Shown here: positions 24,201-37,789 of the stretch, in pieces
Layout of the letters: every line of letters begins with the position of its first letter
Position numbering within the stretch: the stretch's first letter is position 1
Source of the DNA: Synchiropus splendidus
Taxonomy: Eukaryota > Chordata > Actinopteri > Syngnathiformes > Callionymidae
Assembly: GCF_027744825.2 (NCBI RefSeq)
Contig: NC_071334.1
Span: 39,037,437-39,101,436, forward strand
DNA length: 64,000 nucleotides
Direction of reading: 5' to 3'
Translations under genes and position numbers: made by a program
The notes under the pieces: generated by a model
What the model was told of the DNA's origin: nothing
Databases searched by the model: none
The model's input: only the letters and a program-made list of their open reading frames with translations

Positions 24201-27200
24201 GATTTGATGTGCACCTACTAGAAAGACCCTTTCTGCTATAGTGGGAGGTTAAAATTTCATGTTCTGAAGCTTCCCTGAAAAGTTATGCCACAATGCACAA
24301 AAACGCTTTTCAGCCTGAGATAAGGTGGGTTTCGGAACGCCAAACATAAAAGTGTTGATAACTTTCGAAAAACACTTCCGACAGCTTAGATTTGATGTGC
24401 ACCTACTAGAAAGACCCTTTCTGCTATAGTGGGAGGTTAAAATTTCATGTTCTGAAGCTTCCCTGAAAAGTTATGGCACAATGCACAAAAACGCTTTTCA
24501 GCCTGAGATAAAGTGGGTTTCGGAACGCCAAACATAAAAGTGTTGATAACTTTCGAAAAACACTTCAGACAGCTTAGATTTGATGTGCACCTACTAGAAA
24601 GGCCCTTTCTGCTATAGTGGGAGGTTAAAATTTCATGTTCTGAAGCCTCCCTGAAAAGTTATGGCACAATGCGTAAAAACGCTTTTCAGCCTGAGATAAG
24701 GTGGGTTTCGGAACGCCAAACATAAAAGTGTTAATAACTTTCGAAAAACACTTCAGACAGCTTAGATTTGATGTGCAACTACTAGAAAGACCCTTTCTGC
24801 TATAGTGGGAGGTTAAAATTTCATGTTCTGAAGCTTCCCTGAAAAGTTATGGCACAATGCACAAAAACGCTTTTCAGCCTGAGATAAGGTGGGTTTCGGA
24901 ACGCCAAACATAAAAGTGTTGATAACTTTCGAAAAACACTTCAGACAGCTTAGATTTGATGTGCACCTACTAGAAAGGCCCTTTCTGCTATAGTGGGAGG
25001 TTAAAATTTCATGTTCTGAAGCCTCCCTGAAAAGTTATGGCACAATGCGTAAAAACGCTTTTCAGCCTGAGATAAGGTGGGTTTCGGAACGCCAAACATA
25101 AAAGCGTTAATAACTTTCGAAAAACACTTCAGACAGCTTAGATTTGATGTGCAACTACTAGAAAGACCCTTTCTGCTATAGTGGGAGGTTAAAATTTCAT
25201 GTTCTGAAGCTTCCCTGAAAAGTTATGGCACAATGCGTAAAAACGCTTTTCAGCCTGAGATAAGGTGGGTTTCGGAACGCCAAACATAAAAGTGTTAATG
25301 ACTATCGAAAAACACTTCAGACAGCTAAGATTTTATGTGCAACTACTAGAAAGACCCTTTATGCTATAGTGGGAGGTTAAAATTTCATGTTCTGAAGCTT
25401 CCCTGAAAAGTTATGGCACAATGCACAAAAACGCTTTTCAGCCTGAGATAAGGTGGGTTTCGGAAAGCCAAACATAAAAGTGTTAATAACTTTCGAAAAA
25501 CACTTCAGACAGCTTAGATTTGATGTACAACTACTAGAAAGACCCTTTCTGCTATAGTGGGAGGTTAAAATTTCATGTTCTGAAGCTTCCCTGAAAAGTT
25601 ATGCCACAATGCACAAAAACGCTTTTCAGCCTGAGATAAGGTGGGTTTCGGAACGCCAAACATAAAAGTGTTGATAACTTTCGAAAAACACTTCCGACAG
25701 CTTAGATTTGATGTGCACCTACTAGAAAGACCCTTTCTGCTATAGTGGGAGGTTAAAATTTCATGTTCTGAAGCTTCCCTGAAAAGTTATGGCACAATGC
25801 ACAAAAAGGCTTTTCAGCCTGAGATAAGGTGGGTTTCGGAACGCCAAACATAAAAGTGTTGATAACTTTCGAAAAACACATCAGACAGCTTAGATTTGAT
25901 GTGCACCTACTAGAAAGGCCCTTTCTGCTATAGTGGGAGGTTAAAATTTCATGTTCTGAAGCTTCCCTGAAAAGTTATGGCACAATGCACAAAAACGCTT
26001 TTCAGCCTGAGATAAGGTGGGTTTCGGAACGCCAAACATAAAAGTGTTGATAACTTTCGAAAAACACTTCAGACAGCTTAGATTTGATGTGCAACTACTA
26101 GAAAGAGCCTTTCTGCTATAGTGGGAGGTTAAAATTTCATGTTCTGAAGCCTCCCTGAAAAGTTATGGCACAATGCGTAAAAACGCTTTTCAGCCTGAGA
26201 TAAGGTGGGTTTCGGAACGCCAAACATAAAAGTGTTAATAACTTTCGAAAAACACTTCAGACAGCTTAGATTTGATGTGCAACTACTAGAAAGACCCTTT
26301 CTGCTATAGTGGGAGGTTAAAATTTCATGTTCTGAAGCTTCCCTGAAAAGTTATGGCACAATGCACAAAAACGCTTTTCAGCCTGAGATAAGGTGGGTTT
26401 CGGAACGCCAAACATAAAAGTGTTGATAACTTTCGAAAAACACTTCAGACAGCTTAGATTTGATGTGCACCTACTAGAAAGGCCCTTTCTGCTATAGTGG
26501 GAGGTTAAAATTTCATGTTCTGAAGCCTCCCTGAAAAGTTATGGCACAATGCGTAAAAACGCTTTTCAGCCTGAGATAAGGTGGGTTTCGGAACGCCAAA
26601 CATAAAAGTGTTAATAACTTTCGAAAAACACTTCAGACAGCTTAGATTTGATGTGCAACTACTAGAAAGACCCTTTCTGCTATAGTGGGAGGTTAAAATT
26701 TCATGTTCTGAAGCTTCCCTGAAAAGTTATGGCACAATGCGTAAAAACGCTTTTCAGCCTGAGATAAGGTGGGTTTCGGAACGCCAAACATAAAAGTGTT
26801 AATGACTATCGAAAAACACTTCAGACAGCTAAGATTTTATGTGCAACTACTAGAAAGACCCTTTATGCTATAGTGGGAGGTTAAAATTTCATGTTCTGAA
26901 GCTTCCCTGAAAAGTTATGGCACAATGCACAAAAACGCTTTTCAGCCTGAGATAAGGTGGGTTTCGGAAAGCCAAACATAAAAGTGTTAACAACTTTCGA
27001 AAAACACTTCAGACAGCTTAGATTTGATGTACAACTACTAGAAAGACCCTTTCTGCTATAGTGGGAGGTTAAAATTTCATGTTCTGAAGCTTCCCTGAAA
27101 AGTTATGCCACAATGCACAAAAACGCTTTTCAGCCTGAGATAAGGTGGGTTTCGGAACGCCAAACATAAAAGTGTTGATAACTTTCGAAAAACACTTCCG

Positions 27201-28765
27201 ACAGCTTAGATTTGATGTGCACCTACTAGAAAGACCCTTTCTGCTATAGTGGGAGGTTAAAATTTCATGTTCTGAAGCTTCCCTGAAAAGTTATGGCACA
27301 ATGCACAAAAAGGCTTTTCAGCCTGAGATAAGGTGGGTTTCGGAACGCCAAACATAAAAGTGTTGATAACTTTCGAAAAACACTTCAGACAGCTTAGATT
27401 TGATGTGCACCTACTAGAAAGGCCCTTTCTGCTATAGTGGGAGGTTAAAATTTCATGTTCTGAAGCTTCCCTGAAAAGTTATGGCACAATGCACAAAAAC
27501 GCTTTTCAGCCTGAGATAAGGTGGGTTTCGGAACGCCAAACATAAAAGTGTTGATAACTTTCGAAAAACACTTCAGACAGCTTAGATTTGATGTGCAACT
27601 ACTAGAAAGAGCCTTTCTGCTATAGTGGGAGATTAAAATTTCATGTTCTGAAGCTTCCCTGAAAAGTTATGGCACAATGCACAAAAACGCTTTTCAGCCT
27701 GAGATAAGGTGGGTTTCGGAACGCCAAACATAAAAGTGCTAATAACTATCGAAAAACACTTCAGACAGCTTAGATTTGATGTGCACCTACTAGAAAGACC
27801 CTTTCTGCTATAGTGGGAGGTTAAAATTTCATGTTCTGAAGCTTCCCTGAAAAGTTGTGGCACAATGCACAAAAACGCTTTTCAGCCTGAGATAAAGTGG
27901 GTTTCGGAACGCCAAACATAAAAGTGTTAATGACTATCGAAAAACACTTCAGACAGCTAAGATTTTATGTGCAACTACTAGAAAGACCCTTTATGCTATA
28001 GTGGGAGGTTAAAATTTCATGTTCTGAAGCTTCCCTGAAAAGTTATGGCACAATGCACAAAAACGCTTTTCAGCCTGAGATAAGGTGGGTTTCGGAAAGC
28101 CAAACATAAAAGTGTTAATAACTTTCGAAAAACACTTCAGACAGCTTAGATTTGATGTACAACTACTAGAAAGACCCTTTCTGCTATAGTGGGAGGTTAA
28201 AATTTCATGTTCTGAAGCTTCCCTGAAAAGTTATGGCACAATGCACAAAAACGCTTTTCAGCCTGAGATAAGGTGGGTTTCGGAACGCCAAACATAAAAG
28301 TGTTGATAACTTTCGAAAAACACTTCCGACAGCTTAGATTTGATGTGCACCTACTAGAAAGACCCTTTCTGCTATAGTGGGAGGTTAAAATTTCATGTTC
28401 TGAAGCTTCCCTGAAAAGTTATGGCACAATGCACAAAAAGGCTTTTCAGCCTGAGATAAGGTGGGTTTCGGAACGCCAAACATAAAAGTGTTGATAACTT
28501 TCGAAAAACACTTCAGACAGCTTAGATTTGATGTGCACCTACTAGAAAGGCCCTTTCTGCTATAGTGGGAGGTTAAAATTTCATGTTCTGAAGCTTCCCT
28601 GAAAAGTTATGGCACAATACGTAAAAACGCTTTTCAGCCTGAGATAAGGTGGGTTTCGGAACGCCAAACATAAAAGTGTTAATAACTTTCGAAAAACACT
28701 TCAGACAGCTTAGATTTGATGTGCACCTACTAGAAAGACCCTTTCTGCTATAGTGGGAGGTTAAA
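21246..28765 (+). repeat. D-headed higher-order repeat, units of 11, 10, 8, 6 and 5 monomers
   Basis: Units start at the D copies at 21246, 23314, 25194, 26698 and 27826 and end at 28765. Unit 1 is D-S-O-B-E-R-O-B-C-B-C. Unit 2 has one F copy instead of B-E. Unit 3 lacks R-O-B. Unit 4 is D-S-O-B-E-R. Unit 5 starts with a hybrid (71a of the B type on the left, D on the right), then S-O-B and a hybrid at 28578. The S type (85a, 146a) occurs only here. The unit lengths are explained by whole-monomer losses between near-identical neighbours. Confidence 0.87.
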
Positions 28766-31700
28766 ATGTCATGTTCTGAAGCTTCCCTGAAAAGTTATGG
28801 CACAATGCGTAAAAACGCTTTTCAGCCTGAGATAAGGTGGGTTTCGGAACGCCAAACATAAAAGTGTTAATGACTATCGAAAAACACTTCAGACAGCTAA
28901 GATTTTATGTGCAACTACTAGAAAGACCCTTTATGCTATAGTGGGAGGTTAAAATTTCATGTTCTGAAGCTTCCCTGAAAAGTTATGGCACAATGCACAA
29001 AAACGCTTTTCAGCCTGAGATAAGGTGGGTTTCGGAACGCCAAACATAAAAGTGTTGATAACTTTCGAAAAACACTTCAGACAGCTTAGATTTGATGTGC
29101 AACTACTAGAAAGACCCTTTCTGCTATAGTGGGAGGTTAAAATTCCATGTTCTGAAGCTTCCCTGAAAAGTTATGGCACAATGCACAAAAACGCTTTTCA
29201 GCCTGAGATAAGGTGGGTTTCGGAACGCCAAACATAAAAGTGTTGATAACTTTCGAAAAACACTTCAGACAGCTTAGATTTGATGTGTACCTACTAGAAA
29301 GGCCCTTTCTGCTATAGTGGGAGGTTAAAATTTCATGTTCTGAAGCTTCCCTGAAAAGTTATGGCACAATGCGTAAAAACGCTTTTCAGCCTGAGATAAG
29401 GTGGGTTTCGGAACGCCAAACATAAAAGTGTTAATAACTATCGAAAAACACTTCAGACAGCTAAGATTTTATGTCCAACTACTAGAAAGACCCTTTATGC
29501 TATAGTGGGAGGTTAAAATTTCATGTTCTGAAGCTTCCCTGAAAAGTTATGGCACAATGCACAAAAACGCTTTTCAGCCTGAGATAAGGTGGGTTTCGGA
29601 ACGCCAAACATAAAAGTGTTAATAACTTTCGAAAAACACTTCAGACAGCTTAGATTTGATGTGCACCTACTAGAAAGACCCTTTCTGCTATAGTGGGAGG
29701 TTAAAATTTCATGTTCTGAAGCTTCCCTGAAAAGTTATGGCACAATGCACAAAAACGCTTTTCAGCCTGAGATAAGGTGGGTTTCGGAACGCCAAACATA
29801 AAAGTGTTGATAACTTTCGAAAAACACTTCAGACAGCTTAGATTTGATGTGCACCTACTAGAAAGGCCCTTTCTGCTATAGTGGGAGGTTAAAATTCCAT
29901 GTTCTGAAGCCTCCCTGAAAAGTTATGGCACAATGCGTAAAAACGCTTTTCAGCCTGAGATAAGGTGGGTTTCGGAACGCCAAACATAAAAGTGTTAATA
30001 ACTTTCGAAAAACACTTCAGACAGCTAATATTTGATGTACAACTACTAGAAAGACCCTTTCTGCTATAGTGGGAGGTTAAAATTTCATGTTCTGAAGCTT
30101 CCCTGAAAAGTTATGGCACAATGCACAAAAACGCTTTTCAGCCTGAGATAAGGTGGGTTTCGGAACGCCAAACATAAAAGTGTTGATAACTTTCAAAAAA
30201 CACTTCAGACAGCTTAGATTTGATGTGCAACAACTAGAAAGACCCTTTCTGCTATAGTGGGAGGTTAAAATTTCATGTTCTGAAGCTTCCCTGAAAAGTT
30301 ATGGCACAATGCACAAAAACGCTTTTCAGCCTGAGATAAGGTGGGTTTCGGAACGCCAAACATAAAAGTGTTAATAACTATCGAAAAACACTTCAGACAG
30401 CTAAGATTTTATGTCCAACTACTAGAAAGACCCTTTATGCTATAGTGGGAGGTTAAAATTTCATGTTCTGAAGCTTCCCTGAAAAGTTATGGCACAATGC
30501 ACAAAAACGCTTTTCAGCCTGAGATAAGGTGGGTTTCGGAACGCCAAACATAAAAGTGTTAATAACTTTCGAAAAACACTTCAGACAGCTTAGATTTGAT
30601 GTGCACCTACTAGAAAGACCCTTTCTGCTATAGTGGGAGGTTAAAATTTCATGTTCTGAAGCTCCCCTGAAAAGTTATGGCACAATGCACAAAAACGCTT
30701 TTCAGCCTGAGATAAGGTGGGTTTCGGAACGCCAAACATAAAAGTGTTGATAACTTTCGAAAAACACTTCAGACAGCTTAGATTTGATGTGCACCTACTA
30801 GAAAGGCCCTTTCTGCTATAGTGGGAGGTTAAAATTCCATGTTCTGAAGCCTCCCTGAAAAGTTATGGCACAATGCGTAAAAACGCTTTTCAGCCTGAGA
30901 TAAGGTGGGTTTCGGAACGCCAAACATAAAAGTGTTAATAACTTTCGAAAAACACTTCAGACAGCTAATATTTGATGTACAACTACTAGAAAGACCCTTT
31001 CTGCTATAGTGGGAGGTTAAAATTTCATGTTCTGAAGCTTCCCTGAAAAGTTATGGCACAATGCACAAAAACGCTTTTCAGCCTGAGATAAGGTGGGTTT
31101 CGGAACGCCAAACATAAAAGTGTTGATAACTTTCAAAAAACACTTCAGACAGCTTAGATTTGATGTGCAACAACTAGAAAGACCCTTTCTGCTATAGTGG
31201 GAGGTTAAAATTTCATGTTCTGAAGCTTCCCTGAAAAGTTATGGCACAATGCACAAAAACGCTTTTCAGCCTGAGATAAGGTGGGTTTCGGAACGCCAAA
31301 CATAAAAGTGTTGATAACTTTCGAAAAACACTTCAGACAGCTTAGATTTGATGTGTACTTACTAGAAAGGCCCTTTCTGCTATAGTGGGAGGTTAAAATT
31401 TCATGTTCTGAAGCTTCCCTGAAAAGTTATGGCACAATGCACAAAAACGCTTTTCAGCCTGAGATAAGGTGGGTTTCGGAACGCCAAACATAAAAGTGTT
31501 GTTATCTTTCGAAAAACACTTCAGACAGCTTAGATTTGATGTGTACTTACTAGAAAGGCCCTTTCTGCTATAGTGGGAGGTTAAAATTTCATGTTCTGAA
31601 GCTTCCCTGAAAAGTTATGGCACAATGCGTAAAAACGCTTTTCAGCCTGAGATAAGGTGGGTTTCGGAACGCCAAACATAAAAGTGTTAATAACTATCGA

Positions 31701-32525
31701 AAAACACTTCAGACAGCTAAGATTTTATGTCCAACTACTAGAAAGACCCTTTATGCTATAGTGGGAGGTTAAAATTTCATGTTCTGAAGCTTCCCTGAAA
31801 AGTTATGGCACAATGCACAAAAACGCTTTTCAGCCTGAGATAAGGTGGGTTTCGCAACGCCAAACATAAAAGTGTTAATAACTTTCGAAAAACACTTCAG
31901 ACAGCTTAGATTTGATGTGCACCTACTAGAAAGACCCTTTCTGCTATAGTGGGAGGTTAAAATTTCATGTTCTGAAGCTTCCCTGAAAAGTTATGGCACA
32001 ATGCACAAAAACGCTTTTCAGCCTGAGATAAGGTGGGTTTCGGAACGCCAAACATAAAAGTGTTGATAACTTTCGAAAAACACTTCAGACAGCTTAGATT
32101 TGATGTGCACCTACTAGAAAGGCCCTTTCTGCTATAGTGGGAGGTTAAAATTCCATGTTCTGAAGCCTCCCTGAAAAGTTATGGCACAATGCGTAAAAAC
32201 GCTTTTCAGCCTGAGATAAGGTGGGTTTCGGAACGCCAAACATAAAAGTGTTAATAACTTTCGAAAAACACTTCAGACAGCTAATATTTGATGTACAACT
32301 ACTAGAAAGACCCTTTCTGCTATAGTGGGAGGTTAAAATTTCATGTTCTGAAGCTTCCCTGAAAAGTTATGGCACAATGCACAAAAACGCTTTTCAGCCT
32401 GAGATAAGGTGGGTTTCGGAACGCCAAACATAAAAGTGTTGATAACTTTCAAAAAACACTTCAGACAGCTTAGATTTGATGTGCAACAACTAGAAAGACC
32501 CTTTCTGCTATAGTGGGAGGTTAAA
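28766..32525 (+). repeat. Five-monomer higher-order repeat G-H-B-X-J2 (940 bp)
   Basis: After D, E and F copies, the pentamer G-H-B-X-J2 starts at 29330 and 30270 in tandem. Two F' copies (31210, 31398) follow, and the pentamer returns at 31586. Markers are 146c in G, 4c and 18c in X, and 151a in J2. X has a C-like left half and an A-like right half (134a, 136t, 146a), so the fixed HOR member is itself a recombinant. The F' copy at 31398 has two extra changes at 105t and 108t. The third pentamer has 82c in its H copy, shared with 37978. Confidence 0.86.
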
Positions 32526-34593
32526 ATTTCATGTTCTGAAGCTTCCCTGAAAAGTTATGGCACAATGCACAAAAACGCTTTTCAGCCTGAGATAAGGTGG
32601 GTTTCGGAACGCCAAACATAAAAGTGTTGATAACTTTCGAAAAACACTTCAGACAGCTTAGATTAGATGTGCAACTACTAGAAAGACCCTTTCTGCTATA
32701 GTGGGAGGTTAAAATTTCATGTTCTGAAGCTTCCCTGAAAAGTTATGGCACAATGCACAAAAACGCTTTTCAGCCTGAGATAAGGTGGGTTTCGGAACGC
32801 CAAATATAAGAGTGTTGATAACTTTCGAAAAACACTTCAGACAGCTTAGATTTGATGTGCACCTACTAGAAAGGCCCTTTCTGCTATAGTGGGAGGTTAA
32901 AATTTCATGTTCTGAAGCTTCCCTGAAAAGTTATGGCACAATGCGTAAAAACGCTTTTCAGCCTGAGATAAGGTGGGTTTCGGAACGCCAAACATAAAAG
33001 TGTTGATAACTTTCGAAAAACACTTCAGACAGCTTAGATTAGATGTGCAACTACTAGAAAGACCCTTTCTGCTATAGTGGGAGGTTAAAATTTCATGTTC
33101 TGAAGCTTCCCTGAAAAGTTATGGCACAATGCACAAAAACGCTTTTCAGCTTGAGATAAGGTGGGTTTCGGAACGCCAAACATAAAAGTGTTAATAACTT
33201 TCGAAAAACACTTCAGACAGCTAATATTTGATGTACAACTACTAGAAAGACCCTTTCTGCTATAGTGGGAGGTTAAAATTTCATGTTCTGAAGCTTCCCT
33301 GAAAAGTTATGGCACAATGCACAAAAACGCTTTTCAGCCTGAGATAAGGTGGGTTTCGGAACGCCAAACATAAAAGTGTTGATAACTTTCGAAAAACACT
33401 TCAGACAGCTTAGATTTGATGTGCAACTACTAGAAAGACCCTTTCTGCTATAGTGGGAGGTTAAAATTTCATGTTCTGAAGCTTCCCTGAAAAGTTATGG
33501 CACAATGCACAAAAACGCTTTTCAGCCTGAGATAAGGTGGGTTTCGGAACGCCAAACATAAAAGTGTTGATAACTTTCGAAAAACACTTCAGACAGCTTA
33601 GATTTGATGTGTACCTACTAGAAAGGCCCTTTCTGCTATAGTGGGAGGTTAAAATTTCATGTTCTGAAGCTTCCCTGAAAAGTTATGGCACAATGCGTAA
33701 AAACGCTTTTCAGCCTGAGATAAGGTGGGTTTCGGAACGCCAAACATAAAAGTGTTAATAACTATCGAAAAACACTTCAGACAGCTTAGATTTTATGTGC
33801 AACTACTAGAAAGACCCTTTATGCTATAGTGGGAGGTTAAAATTTCATGTTCTGAAGCTTCCCTGAAAAGTTATGGCACAATGCACAAAAACGCTTTTCA
33901 GCCTGAGATAAGGTGGGTTTCGGAACGCCAAACATAAAAGTGTTAATAACTTTCGAAAAACACTTCAGACAGCTTAGATTTGATGTGCACCTACTAGAAA
34001 GACCCTTTCTGCTATAGTGGGAGGTTAAAATGTCATGTTCTGAAGCTTCCCTGAAAAGTTATGCCACAATGCACAAAAACGCTTTTCAGCCTGAGATAAG
34101 GTGGGTTTCGGAACGCCAAACATAAAAGTGTTGATAACTTTCAAAAAACACTTCAGACAGCTTAGATTTGATGTGCAACTACTAGAAATACCCTTTCTGC
34201 TATAGTGGGAGGTTAAAATTTCATGTTCTGAAGCTTCCCTGAAAAGTTATGGCACAATACGTAAAAACGCTTTTCAGCCTGAGATAAGGTGGGTTTCGGA
34301 ACGCCAAACATAAAAGTGTTAATAACTATCGAAAAACACTTCAGACAGCTAAGATTTTATGTGCAACTACTAGAAAGATCCTTTATGCTATAGTGGGAGG
34401 TTAAAATTTCATGTTCTGAAGCTTCCCTGAAAAGTTATGGCACAATGCACAAAAACGCTTTTCAGCCTGAGATAAGGTGGGTTTCGGAACGCCAAACATA
34501 AAAGTGTTAATAACTTTCGAAAAACACTTCAGACAGCTTAGATTTGATGTGCACCTACTAGAAAGACCCTTTCTGCTATAGTGGGAGGTTAAA
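32526..34593 (+). repeat. Mosaic segment: P-B-P-A'-E-F-G-H-Q-G-H
   Basis: Eleven copies. The P-like copy at 32902 carries 44-45gt, so it joins a C-like left half to a P-like right half. A'-E-F-G-H from 33090 matches the series at 17674. The copy at 34218 has ATACG at 41-45, a rare change found otherwise only at 28578. No non-satellite sequence is present. Confidence 0.8.
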
Positions 34594-37500
34594 ATGTCAT
34601 GTTCTGAAGCTTCCCTGAAAAGTTATGGCACAATGCGTAAAAACGCTTTTCAGCCTGAGATAAGGTGGGTTTCGGAACGCCAAACATAAAAGTGTTAATG
34701 ACTATCGAAAAACACTTCAGACAGCTCAGATTTTATGTGCAACTACTAGAAAGACCCTTTATGCTATAGTGGGAGGTTAAAATTTCATGTTCTGAAGCTT
34801 CCCTGAAAAGTTATGGCACAATGCACAAAAACGCTTTTCAGCCTGAGATAAGGTGGGTTTCGGAACGCCAAACATAAAAGTGTTGATAACTTTCGAAAAA
34901 CACTTCAGACAGCTTAGATTTGATGTGCAACTACTAGAAAGACCCTTTCTGCTATAGTGGGAGGTTAAAATTCCATGTTCTGAAGCTTCCCTGAAAAGTT
35001 ATGGCACAATGCACAAAAACGCTTTTCAGCCTGAGATAAGGTGGGTTTCGGAACGCCAAACATAAAAGTGTTGATAACTTTCGAAAAACACTTCAGACAG
35101 CTTAGATTTGATGTGTACCTACTAGAAAGGCCCTTTCTGCTATAGTGGGAGGTTAAAATTTCATGTTCTGAAGCTTCCCTGAAAAGTTATGGCACAATGC
35201 GTAAAAACGCTTTTCAGCCTGAGATAAGGTGGGTTTCGGAACGCCAAACATAAAAGTGTTAATAACTATCGAAAAACACTTCAGACAGCTAAGATTTTAT
35301 GTCCAACTACTAGAAAGACCCTTTATGCTATAGTGGGAGGTTAAAATTTCATGTTCTGAAGCTTCCCTGAAAAGTTATGGCACAATGCACAAAAACGCTT
35401 TTCAGCCTGAGATAAGGTGGGTTTCGGAACGCCAAACATAAAAGTGTTAATAACTTTCGAAAAACACTTCAGACAGCTTAGATTTGATTTGCACCTACTA
35501 GAAAGACCCTTTCTGCTATAGTGGGAGGTTAAAATTTCATGTTCTGAAGCTTCCCTGAAAAGTTATGGCACAATGCACAAAAACGCTTTTCAGCCTGAGA
35601 TAAGGTGGGTTTCGGAACGCCAAACATAAAAGTGTTGATAACTTTCGAAAAACACTTCAGACAGCTTAGATTTGATGTGCACCTACTAGAAAGGCCCTTT
35701 CTGCTATAGTGGGAGGTTAAAATTTCATGTTCTGAAGCCTCCCTGAAAAGTTATGGCACAATGCGTAAAAACGCTTTTCAGCCTGAGATAAGGTGGGTTT
35801 CGGGACGCCAAACATAAAAGTGTTGATAACTTTCAAAAAACACTTCAGACAGCTTAGATTTGATGTGCAACAACTAGAAAGACCCTTTCTGCTATAGTGG
35901 GAGGTTAAAATTTCATGTTCTGAAGCTTCCCTGAAAAGTTATGGCACAATGCACAAAAACGCTTTTCAGCCTGAGATAAGGTGGGTTTCGGAACGCCAAA
36001 CATAAAAGTGTTGATAACTTTCGAAAAACACTTCAGACAGCTTAGATTTGATGTGTACTTACTAGAAAGGCCCTTTCTGCTATAGTGGGAGGTTAAAATT
36101 TCATGTTCTGAAGCTTCCCTGAAAAGTTATGGCACAATGCACAAAAACGCTTTTCAGCCTGAGATAAGGTGGGTTTCGGAACGCCAAACATAAAAGTGTT
36201 GATAACTTTCGAAAAACACTTCAGACAGCTTAGATTTGATGTGTACTTACTAGAAAGGCCCTTTCTGCTATAGTGGGAGGTTAAAATTTCATGTTCTGAA
36301 GCTTCCCTGAAAAGTTATGGCACAATGCGTAAAAACGCTTTTCGGCCTGAGATAAGGTGGGTTTCGGAACGCCAAACATAAAAGTGCTAATAACTATCGA
36401 AAAACACTTCAGACAGCTAAGATTTTATGTGCAACTACTAGAAAGACCCTTTATGCTATAGTGGGAGGTTAAAATTTCATGTTCTGAAACTTCCCTGAAA
36501 AGTTATGGCACAATGCACAAAAACGCTTTTCAGCCTGAGATAAGGTGGGTTTCGGAACGCCAAACATAAAAGTGTTAATAACTTTCGAAAAACACTTCAG
36601 ACAGCTTAGATTTGATGTGCACCTACTAGAAAGACCCTTTCTGCTATAGTGGGAGGTTAAAATTTCATGTTCTGAAGCTTCCCTGAAAAGTTATGCCACA
36701 ATGCACAAAAACGCTTTTCAGCCTGAGATAAGGTGGGTTTCGGAACGCCAAACATAAAAGTGTTGATAACTTTCGAAAAACACTTCCGACAGCTTAGATT
36801 TGATGTGCACCTACTAGAAAGACCCTTTCTGCTATAGTGGGACGTTAAAATTTCATGTTCTGAAGCTTCCCTGAAAAGTTATGGCACAATGCACAAAAAC
36901 GCTTTTCAGCCTGAGATAAGGTGGGTTTCGGAACGCCAAACATACAAGTGTTGATAACTTTCGAAAAACACTTCAGACAGCTTAGATTTGATGTGCACCT
37001 ACTAGAAAGGCCTTTTCTGCTATAGTGGGAGGTTAAAATTTCATGTTCTGAAGCTTCCCTGAAAAGTTATGGCACAATGCGTAAAAACGCTTTTCGGCCT
37101 GAGATAAGGTGGGTTTCGGAACGCCAAACATAAAAGTGTTAATAACTTTCGAAAAACACTTGAGGCAGCTTAGATTTGATGTGCACCTACTAGAAAGACC
37201 CTTTCTGCTATAGTGGGAGGTTAAAATTTCATGTTCTGAAGCTTCCCTGAAAAGTTATGGCACAATGCACAAAAACGCTTTTCAGCCTGAGATAAGGTGG
37301 GTTTCGGAACGCCAAACACAAAAGTGTTAATAACTTTCGAAAAACACTTCAGACAGCTTAGATTTGATGTGCAACTACTAGAAAGACCCTTTCTGCTATA
37401 GTGGGAGGCTAAAATTTCATATTCTGAAGCTTCCCTGAAAAGTTATGGCACAATGCACAAAAACGCTTTTCAGCCTGATATAAGGTGGGTTTCGGAACGC

Positions 37501-37789
37501 CAAACATAAAAGTGTTAATAACTTTCGAAAAACACTTCAGACAGCTAATATTTGATGTACAACTACTAGAAAGACCCTTTCTGCTATAGTAGGAGGTTAA
37601 AATTTCATGTTCTGAAGCTTCCCTGAAAAGTTATGGCACAATGCACAAAAACGCTTTTCAGCCTGAGATAAGGTGGGTTTCGGAACGCCAAACATAAAAG
37701 TGTTAATAACTTTCGAAAAACACTTCAGACAGCTAATATTTGATGTACAACTACTAGAAAGACCCTTTCTGCTATAGTGGGAGGTTAAA
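34594..37789 (+). repeat. Mosaic segment: D-E-F-G-H-B, then F'-F'-G-H-O-K-M-I-A-A'
   Basis: The first six copies repeat 28766-29893 at 31 monomers (5,828 bp), sharing 3g in D, 4c in F and 146c in G. The copy at 35722 joins a C-like left (18c, 44-45gt) to a J2-like right (114a, 151a), which amounts to loss of one monomer relative to X-J2. F'-G-H-O and K-M then recur with changes at 38730 and 45122. Confidence 0.82.

Noticed and set aside
27633..27872. Open frame of 79 codons on the minus strand
   Set aside because: It starts at TTG. A private change near 27857 converts the same TAA to CAA in one copy. It is near-identical to the frame at 12028 because both read one monomer plus part of the next. 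The copy at 62418 has the same stop loss but is closed by another stop, as expected for chance.
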